5,219 nt of DNA, taken from Elusimicrobiota bacterium. Its GTDB lineage: Bacteria > CG03 > SLGR01 > JAGXOG01. This document shows, piece by piece, positions 1-5,219 of the stretch. The stretch's first letter is position 1; the number at the start of each line of letters is the position of its first letter. The stretch spans positions 1 to 5,219 of the forward strand of contig JAQICQ010000041.1 in NCBI GenBank assembly GCA_027858455.1, in the 5' to 3' direction. Both the position numbers and the translations under genes were made by a program. The notes beneath the pieces are model-generated. The model did not search any database, was not told the origin of the DNA, and worked only from the letters and a program-made list of their open reading frames with translations.

Positions 1-38
1 ATTAAATATAAAATCTTTTTGGAATATATTTTGCCGAT

Positions 39-293
39 TCATACCCGATGCAAGCATACGGGGTTTTCTCGGCAGTTTCTTATAACATATTTACCGTTTA
101 ATGGCAGTTTTTTAAACGCCCTTATCGCTAAAAGGGCGGCAAAATCTCCCTCTTGTATTTTATCGGGGCTTGATAAAGCATGGAGCACACAATCCTGCAA
201 ACCTCTCATTTCAGGATGCCTATTTATTATATGCATCCATCTTTCCTTCGTTAATCTTATGGGAATATTATTTTGAGATTTAACAATTATCAT
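39..293 (-). CDS. small hypothetical protein of a PBECR-like nuclease-fold family, probably C-terminally frameshifted
   Basis: This reads as an 84-residue protein. Its N-terminal half resembles a family of roughly 100-residue hypothetical proteins common in cyanobacteria and other bacteria. Members carry the pattern IPIRLTxERWxHIxxxHPEM, then VLxxxxxPDxIQxGD and LLAIRxFxK, and have been linked to the PBECR/RelE-like nuclease fold seen in some toxin-like proteins. Visible here are ERWMHIINRHPEM (residues 17-29), SPDKIQEGD (42-50) and LLAIRAF (54-60). Family members normally continue after the KYLVVVYRE-like strand into a final GFIITAYFTSK-like strand. Here the frame instead ends in a short unrelated tail after KYVIRNCRE. 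A one-base shift near 60-67 gives a family-like ending that stops at 2-4 (about 96 residues in total). The gene lies 77 bp after comEC on the same strand. It has only a poor ribosome site, so it may have its own weak promoter in the AT-rich gap. No partner antitoxin gene is visible. Family assignment is from memory of the pattern, and biochemical function is unproven. Confidence 0.55.
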   Translation of the reverse strand: MIIVKSQNNIPIRLTKERWMHIINRHPEMRGLQDCVLHALSSPDKIQEGDFAALLAIRAFKKLPLNGKYVIRNCRENPVCLHRV

Positions 294-370
294 ACTTAAC
301 TGTCCCTATCCAGCTCTCTTTTTTATCTACTTAAGCAAACTATATTTTATACCTTTATATCTGCTTCCTT

Positions 371-3328
371 TTAAAAAGTTTCTACTACAGTGTCTATATT
401 AAGAACTTTTCCGTCGGTTCTCATTTCCACCGCTCCCATTTTATCGGTTCTGTAAGTTTTTATATTATTATCATCATATTTCCTTATGGTTCTGTCAAGT
501 TCTGTATTATAAAAACTTCTGCCCTTCAAATAACCGTACTGAGCAACCGCAAAAACAGGGTTAACCGCCCGGAGGAACCTCTCCGAAGAAGCCATGCTGC
601 TGCCGTGATCCGGCATAACTAACACACTGGACTTTAAATTTTCCCCATATTTATCTACAAGTAGGTACTCACCTTCTCTTTGTATATTGGAAGGTATCAG
701 AAAAGATATCTCGCCGTAAGTTAATTTTAAAACAAGTGAATTATTTAATATATCGTCGCCGGTGCCGGAAAATCTTTCGGCGGGGGGATTTATAGCCTCC
801 AATTTAAGAACTTTGCCGTCATACTCCTCCCTGTGTATAATTGTGCCTTCATGCGCCCATTTATGGGCAACAAGGTCCGCTTTAAATATATGTTCGTTCA
901 GGTTATCTTTAGTCGTCTGCTCCGGCCGGGCAAGATTCATATTTAAAAAATCATAATAGTTCAAGTACATTCCTATCGACAGAGGCTGGTCCATTCTTAT
1001 AAGCAGCCGGACATCATTAAAGGCCTCCAGAAAATCCCTGTAATGCATATTTCGGGTAAATTTTTCAGGGTCAAGCGAATCCCATGCTTCGTCTATATTA
1101 AAATACTCTAAAAGATATATCATCCCGCCGATATTCTCGGGCAGAGGATTGGACACAATAACCTTATCCAGTTTTGATATATTATAACCCGACAGATTTG
1201 GTATAACCACACTGCTCCCCTTACCCCATTTACCCATAGTCCAAAATCTCTTGTCTCCCCGCGCGCCGGCGTCAATAAGCATATTTTTACCCTGAGGGGT
1301 CTGTATAAGTATGCAGTTGCCGTAAGCAACATCTAAAAAAGTTATAAGAAGCTCGTTGTCTTCTTTAACTTTTCCTTTTACAATGTCTTCCGCCCAGTAA
1401 ACAGATGAAAATATAAAAATTAAAAGGCCTACTACTCCCCATACAGCGCCTTTTTTTGATAATTTTAATTTCTTGCTTAAAAAATTTCTAATAGACCTGT
1501 TGAACCCAAAAATAACGACCATTATATAATAAGTAGCAAGCCACTTAGCCGGAGGAGCCGACTGTATCGGATATGGGAAATATGTCCTGAAAAATCTTGC
1601 CATCCACAAGAAAAAATTAGAGAGCATATTGTTGGTAGCACCTATGGCCAGCCCTATATGTTCACCTACTCCGGGCCAGAAAGTAAAAAGCTGGCCTATA
1701 AGTCCCAGTGGGACTATTATACCTATAAGCGGTATGGCAATGAAGTTGGCAATCATTCCAGCCACGGGAAAACGGTTAAAATAAAGCCCGGAAAGCGGCC
1801 ACATCATACCTATTTGGATAGAAAGCTGGACGCAGAAAAAACCGGTTATGAACGGCCACCACCCTTCAAATTCAAACCCTATAAGAGGAAATTTCTTTTC
1901 AAAAAAATATGCCGCGGCGGCCGCCAGCCCGAAAAAACCCACCATATACATATTAAAAAGAGGATTTACAAAAAGCCAGGGCGATACAAGAAGCACGGAT
2001 AAGGCAAAGATTAAAAAGATAAAAAATACAAGCTGACCCCACCCTACTATTATTCTTGTAAATATCTGCCTTAATGGGCCGGAAAGATATATTATAGACC
2101 AGACAGCCGCAAATGACAAAGCAAATGAAGCATCATATATAAGAAAAGAATTAGCTGAAAGCATAATAGCGGCAGCCATCGGTATAGTAAGGCTCCCCGC
2201 CCGGTTAAGATTCATCCCCAGCCAGTTGGCAAATATTATTCCTATGCTGAACATCATAGCCGCCCGGATTGTAGCTGCCCGCGCGCCCGTAATAATTGTA
2301 AATATAAATAATACAAAGATTACAAAAAGAGGTATCAGCTTAAGAGAATATGGAGTAAGGTCTATTTCCCTTCTGAAAATCTTTGACGGTAACTTATAAA
2401 AAAGAAGGGGGGACTTAAAAAAATTATTGAATACCATTATTAACATTATTGCCAGAAAACCAACATGCAGACCCGAAAGAGCCAGTACGTGAGCTACACC
2501 TGTCGCCTGAAAATCAAATTTCTGGACTTCGGGCACCCCTCCGCGGGCGCCGACAGTAACTCCTCCTATAAATGCCGAAGCAGGCGGGGGAACAGTTTTC
2601 TTTAATCCCAATATCATTCGTTTTTTTATCTTAAAAGAACTTTTTTTAAGGCGGCTGTAAAAATTAAGATCGCTTTTTTCTATATACTCCATATCTTCGG
2701 GCTCGCCCACATACATACTTGCATATATATTTCTGTTTTTAAGATATTTCTCGTAATCAAATCCATAAGGATTTGTCAACTGCATCGGGGCGGTTACCGC
2801 TCCGTTAGCCCTGATCCTGTCACCGAATTCCATATTCCGGTAATAGGGGTTCTCTTCTTCTATGCCCTCGGAGACAAAAAGAATCATATATCCGGTTTTT
2901 CCGGTAAGCTCCCGAAGCTCGGATAAATCGCTGTCCGGATCTTCTATTATTTTCTCCGGTTTTATCACAACATGGGTTATCCATTCCCTGACATCGGGGT
3001 CCGCTACTATGGTGCCCTCGATAACCGTTGAGGCCCAACGGGTTTTATCTTTAAAATTCTTTATATGGTTAGGATTGGAAGTATCAAATCTCCACTGATA
3101 GGATGCCAGCCCTAAAACTATAACCGCAGGTATTAAAGTATACCGGACAAGGTCCCTGTGGGCAAAGAAAAGAAATCCGGAAAGCAGAAAAAAAACACTG
3201 CAAAGCATCCACATCTTAAGCATAAACTCATGCGGCTGTGGGCCTAAAACATTTGCAATTCCGACCCCCGCGACAAAAGACCAGCATCCCCATTTAATTA
3301 AACCAACTAAAAAAGAATCTTTGCGCAT
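371..3328 (-). CDS. comEC: ComEC/Rec2 DNA-uptake channel with a degenerate metallo-beta-lactamase-like domain
   Basis: This 985-residue protein is ComEC, the inner-membrane channel that carries single-stranded DNA into the cytoplasm during natural transformation. The order of parts is typical. N-terminal membrane helices (about 8-80) are followed by a soluble DUF4131/OB-like segment (about 97-210). The Competence domain (about 245-600) carries the signature VAHVLALSGLHVG (278-290), GARAATIRAAM (348-358) and FALSFAAV (402-409) among many helices. One more helix follows (about 628-645), then a metallo-beta-lactamase-like domain (about 660-975). In that last domain the scaffold is recognisable: FLDVAYGN (664-671), LIDAG (684-688), NNSLVLKLTYG (862-872) and YRTDKMGAVEMRTDG near the end. 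The metal site is not: the THPHxDHIGG motif reads SNPLPENIGG (726-735), TGD reads PSN (879-881) and PHHGS reads PDHGS (906-910). The channel should be intact, but metal-dependent nuclease activity is unlikely. The start is set by a strong GGGGAGG site 7 nt upstream. The ATG overlaps the stop of the preceding small gene, implying translational coupling. No other competence genes (comEA, pilus genes, dprA) are in view. Confidence 0.95.
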   Translation of the reverse strand: MRKDSFLVGLIKWGCWSFVAGVGIANVLGPQPHEFMLKMWMLCSVFFLLSGFLFFAHRDLVRYTLIPAVIVLGLASYQWRFDTSNPNHIKNFKDKTRWASTVIEGTIVADPDVREWITHVVIKPEKIIEDPDSDLSELRELTGKTGYMILFVSEGIEEENPYYRNMEFGDRIRANGAVTAPMQLTNPYGFDYEKYLKNRNIYASMYVGEPEDMEYIEKSDLNFYSRLKKSSFKIKKRMILGLKKTVPPPASAFIGGVTVGARGGVPEVQKFDFQATGVAHVLALSGLHVGFLAIMLIMVFNNFFKSPLLFYKLPSKIFRREIDLTPYSLKLIPLFVIFVLFIFTIITGARAATIRAAMMFSIGIIFANWLGMNLNRAGSLTIPMAAAIMLSANSFLIYDASFALSFAAVWSIIYLSGPLRQIFTRIIVGWGQLVFFIFLIFALSVLLVSPWLFVNPLFNMYMVGFFGLAAAAAYFFEKKFPLIGFEFEGWWPFITGFFCVQLSIQIGMMWPLSGLYFNRFPVAGMIANFIAIPLIGIIVPLGLIGQLFTFWPGVGEHIGLAIGATNNMLSNFFLWMARFFRTYFPYPIQSAPPAKWLATYYIMVVIFGFNRSIRNFLSKKLKLSKKGAVWGVVGLLIFIFSSVYWAEDIVKGKVKEDNELLITFLDVAYGNCILIQTPQGKNMLIDAGARGDKRFWTMGKWGKGSSVVIPNLSGYNISKLDKVIVSNPLPENIGGMIYLLEYFNIDEAWDSLDPEKFTRNMHYRDFLEAFNDVRLLIRMDQPLSIGMYLNYYDFLNMNLARPEQTTKDNLNEHIFKADLVAHKWAHEGTIIHREEYDGKVLKLEAINPPAERFSGTGDDILNNSLVLKLTYGEISFLIPSNIQREGEYLLVDKYGENLKSSVLVMPDHGSSMASSERFLRAVNPVFAVAQYGYLKGRSFYNTELDRTIRKYDDNNIKTYRTDKMGAVEMRTDGKVLNIDTVVETF

Positions 3329-3528
3329 CAGTCAGCCTCCCCTGCTCCGTTGCCGGCAGCAGGACTTTTTTCCGTAGTTGTGCTTTCTGTAATTGAAGAA
3401 TAATAGCCGGCATTAAGTTCAAGATTATTTTCTATTGTATAGGTCGGGACAAAGAGCATATATATTCTCCCGACAACATACGCTCCTATTATCAGGGCAA
3501 AGACAAATTTTGAGGTAGCTGATTTCAT
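3328..3528 (-). CDS. small single-pass membrane protein, unknown function
   Basis: This is a 66-residue protein that I do not recognise. A short basic N-terminus (MKSATSK) precedes one hydrophobic segment (about residues 8-28), followed by a polar tail rich in Ser, Thr, Gly and Ala that ends in acidic residues. The likely topology is N-in with the roughly 38-residue tail in the periplasm. The evidence that it is real is positional. Its ATG directly abuts the stop codon of the barrel gene (TAAATG), and an AGGAG ribosome site sits 11 nt upstream inside that gene. Its own TGA overlaps the comEC start, and the comEC ribosome site lies inside its last codons. It could be an accessory subunit of ComEC, or simply a small protein whose translation feeds ribosomes into comEC. 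No cysteine, lipobox or known domain is visible. Confidence 0.7.
   Translation of the reverse strand: MKSATSKFVFALIIGAYVVGRIYMLFVPTYTIENNLELNAGYYSSITESTTTEKSPAAGNGAGEAD
3336..3342 (-). promoter_or_regulatory. strong Shine-Dalgarno site for comEC inside the upstream small gene
   Basis: On the minus strand this reads GGGGAGG and ends 7 nt before the comEC ATG. It lies within the last codons of the 66-residue membrane protein, whose TGA shares one base with the comEC ATG (TGATG). The arrangement fixes the comEC start and suggests translational coupling or termination-reinitiation. Confidence 0.8.
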
Positions 3529-4434
3529 TTAAAAATGTACTCCTAAAGATACCCGGTGTACCAGTCCCATATCCTGATGGGGAAAAAACGCATAATCCAT
3601 ATCCCAGTTATCATACGGTATTCCAAATCCCAGTGTGAAATCTGTTTTTGTTACAACGCTTAACCCAGCGCGGGCACGAAAATAATCGCTTAACTCAGCT
3701 TCTAACCCGCATTTCCACGCAAAACTTGTCTCAGCGCCGGTATATGCCTCCCATGAAAAATTAAATTTGCTCATTTTATGAGCTCCGGCAAGAACATATT
3801 GATATGGCAGAGGCGCTTCTTCGTCGGCAACTTTTAACCCTGAGCCCATATTCCTGATAACGATACCGTAGGAACTCCCCCTAAAACCTGTATAATGCCA
3901 CCCTATATCAAAACCAACACCTCCATCGGTCTGGTCTTTTGTGTAATTATTTATTCCTTTAACGGCAAACTTTTCCGACAATATATTCATTACCGCCCCG
4001 AGCCTGTGCCGCTCCGCGACAGGTATTCCGAAACCTATAGAATATTGCGCCATTCTTATATCAAAATCGTCTAACTCCGCTCCCGAACTATCCCGGGCAG
4101 TATCTGCCGCGCTCAATAATTTCCATTTAAAACCAAATCCGGCTTTACCTAAGCTTTGCCCGTAAGTAAATGCATTAATAGTTGTATCAAGATAATATAA
4201 GACATGGGTAAACTGAAATTCTGTACCGTAAATCTGCGCCAGGCCCGCAGGATTATATGATACCGCATTTAAATCGTTACTTAATCCCGCATAGGCGCCG
4301 CCGAGAGCGGCTACTTTCGCAGAGTCCTCTATATTTAGTATCTGCCCCGAAACTGCGCCCGGACTTGCATGTAAAATTCCGGCAGGTGCATAAAATATAA
4401 CTAATATAAATATTAACTTAACTTTTTTAATCAT
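3529..4434 (-). CDS. PorV/PorQ family (UPF0164-like) outer-membrane beta-barrel protein
   Basis: This 301-residue exported protein is predicted to form an outer-membrane barrel of the PorV/PorQ/FadL-like group. A Sec signal peptide is clear: a KK basic start, a hydrophobic core, and probable cleavage after LHA (residue 23). The mature N-terminus carries the family hallmark, seen here as AKVAALGGAYAGLSNDLNAV and then SYNPAGLAQI (family pattern: GMGGAYVALADD...NPAGLA). The remainder alternates Gly/aromatic-rich amphipathic strands and ends in a terminal Phe (VSLGVHF), as expected for a BamA-inserted barrel. In type IX secretion, PorV is the shuttle that hands C-terminal-domain cargo to the surface attachment machinery, whereas many UPF0164 relatives have no known role. 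The preceding gene encodes a protease with such a C-terminal module, which supports a cargo/shuttle relation but does not prove it. The chosen ATG overlaps the protease stop (ATGA). An in-frame upstream ATG at 4509 would bury the signal peptide behind 25 charged residues that are antisense-free coding sequence of the protease, so it is rejected. Confidence 0.85.
   Translation of the reverse strand: MIKKVKLIFILVIFYAPAGILHASPGAVSGQILNIEDSAKVAALGGAYAGLSNDLNAVSYNPAGLAQIYGTEFQFTHVLYYLDTTINAFTYGQSLGKAGFGFKWKLLSAADTARDSSGAELDDFDIRMAQYSIGFGIPVAERHRLGAVMNILSEKFAVKGINNYTKDQTDGGVGFDIGWHYTGFRGSSYGIVIRNMGSGLKVADEEAPLPYQYVLAGAHKMSKFNFSWEAYTGAETSFAWKCGLEAELSDYFRARAGLSVVTKTDFTLGFGIPYDNWDMDYAFFPHQDMGLVHRVSLGVHF
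3540..3544 (-). promoter_or_regulatory. Shine-Dalgarno site for the 66-residue membrane protein
   Basis: On the minus strand this reads AGGAG, 11 nt before the ATG at 3526-3528. It lies inside the final codons of the PorV-like gene, whose TAA immediately precedes that ATG. The spacing is somewhat long but usable, and it supports the small gene being translated. Confidence 0.55.
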
Positions 4435-5219
4435 CTTATTAAGGTTACCTTTCCTTTCTGACTGCCGGCGCTGGTAGCTATATAATAATAATAAAGTCCG
4501 GAAGAACAAAATTTGCCGGCATCGTTTTTGCCGTCCCAGGCTATATTTTTCCCGCCGCTGCCGTAACTTCTTACTTTTTCTCCGTTTAAACTGTATATGT
4601 TTAATTCCTGTATGTTTTCTGAAGTATCCGCGGGCATTATAAAAAGCGCATTGGTTGTTTCCGGGTTAAACGGATTTGGATAAACTATGCTTTTTTCTTC
4701 ATCTATCCGCACTACCCCGTCTTTTGCCTGGGTTAATGAAGTCCCTATGTTTATCCTGCCGTGGCCTGTCATATTATCGCGCCCGTAGCTCCCTATATCG
4801 TCGCACCCGTATATAATAATATTTTTAATATCCACGGGCCTATAGTATATATTATTTTCTTCCCAATACGAAATTATAAGCGCCGCTTCGCCAGCAACAA
4901 AAGGGCAAGCCATTGATGTTCCGGACATCTCACCGTAATTATCTGACCGCAAAGTTGAATATATTCCGCTGCCCGGAGCCATTACGTCCAACTGCGTCCC
5001 GTAATTAGAATAAGACTCCCTAACATCGTTCTCATTGGTTGCCCCCACCGCCATAACATTATCATAGGCGGCCGGATAATAAACAAGTTTATTATCATTT
5101 CCGGAAGCGGCAACGAGAAAAACCCCTTTTGAATATGCTGAATTGACAGCATTTTCAAGCGCCTGTGAACCCGAAGAGGCGCCAAAACTCATATTTATTA
5201 TATCCGCTCCGTTATCAGC
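4431..5219 (-). CDS. S8 subtilisin-family serine protease with FlgD-Ig / type IX-like C-terminal tail, 5' end outside the window
   Basis: Only the C-terminal 262 residues are visible. The reading frame stays open through the right edge, so the signal peptide, any propeptide and the catalytic Asp and His lie outside. The visible catalytic part is typical of subtilases. It has GADIINMSFG at the start, then AASGNDN with the oxyanion-hole Asn, VMAVGATN, an MAPGSGIYST segment, and GTSMACPFVAG holding the nucleophilic Ser (codon at 4914-4916). After a short linker, about the last 90 residues form a FlgD-Ig-like or T9SS type A sorting module: YPNPFNPETT, an LNIYSLNGEKVRSY strand, IAWDGKNDAGK, then SGLYYYYIA and a KGKVTLIR end. 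Such tails are carried by secreted or surface-anchored proteins. The likely role is an extracellular or cell-surface protease. Its stop codon overlaps the start of the following barrel gene, so the two are co-expressed. The internal ATG at 5192 lies inside the conserved domain and is not the start. Confidence 0.93.
   Translation of the reverse strand, partial: ADNGADIINMSFGASSGSQALENAVNSAYSKGVFLVAASGNDNKLVYYPAAYDNVMAVGATNENDVRESYSNYGTQLDVMAPGSGIYSTLRSDNYGEMSGTSMACPFVAGEAALIISYWEENNIYYRPVDIKNIIIYGCDDIGSYGRDNMTGHGRINIGTSLTQAKDGVVRIDEEKSIVYPNPFNPETTNALFIMPADTSENIQELNIYSLNGEKVRSYGSGGKNIAWDGKNDAGKFCSSGLYYYYIATSAGSQKGKVTLIR

Noticed and set aside
19..276. Plus-strand 85-residue open frame
   Set aside because: It is antisense to the small family-matching gene on the minus strand and shows no recognisable motif.
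294..370. Possible terminator or promoter between comEC and the small gene
   Set aside because: The stretch is AT-rich, with TATAAAATAT-like sequence on the minus strand, but I find no convincing stem followed by a T-run and no well-spaced -35/-10 pair.
1120..1332. Minus-strand 70-residue open frame inside comEC
   Set aside because: It is an out-of-frame shadow of the metallo-beta-lactamase-like domain, whose own frame is uninterrupted and matches the family.
1658..2002. Plus-strand 114-residue open frame, very rich in Lys and Arg
   Set aside because: It lies wholly antisense to the conserved membrane region of ComEC. Its basic composition is what reverse-reading of Phe/Leu-rich helix codons gives, and it shows no domain pattern.
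4435..4509. Upstream start that would lengthen the PorV-like protein by 25 residues
   Set aside because: The extension overlaps the coding end of the protease's conserved tail and would place charged residues ahead of a clean signal peptide. The ATG at 4432-4434 gives a normal export signal and an ATGA junction.

Overview
The window reads as one compact minus-strand gene cluster from a Gram-negative, fairly AT-rich bacterium. From left to right on the given strand it holds a small nuclease-fold-like hypothetical gene (39-293), a full-length comEC (371-3328), a 66-residue single-pass membrane protein (3328-3528), a PorV/PorQ-type outer-membrane barrel protein (3529-4434), and the C-terminal part of a secreted subtilisin-family (S8) protease with a FlgD-Ig/type IX-like tail (4431 to the right edge, 5' end missing). 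Transcription runs right to left. The outer-membrane barrel and the tail module fit lineages such as Elusimicrobiota, Fibrobacterota/Bacteroidota relatives or candidate phyla rich in FlgD-Ig-tailed secreted proteins. The exact taxon is inference and cannot be settled from this sequence.

The four larger genes are packed with no gaps. The protease stop overlaps the barrel-protein start (ATGA), the barrel stop directly abuts the start of the small membrane protein (TAAATG), and that protein's stop overlaps the comEC start (TGATG, with a strong GGGGAGG ribosome site). This is a tight operon with probable translational coupling. It links an exported surface protease and an outer-membrane protein to the inner-membrane DNA-uptake channel.

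The most notable observation is in ComEC. The membrane channel domain looks intact, but the C-terminal metallo-beta-lactamase-like domain has lost every recognisable metal ligand of its HxHxDH motif, and the later TGD and HHGS motifs are changed as well. It should be unable to act as a metal-dependent nuclease. Downstream of comEC, after a 77-bp AT-rich gap, the small hypothetical gene appears to be frameshifted near its C-terminus. I see no tRNA, rRNA, CRISPR array, insertion sequence or convincing intrinsic terminator.
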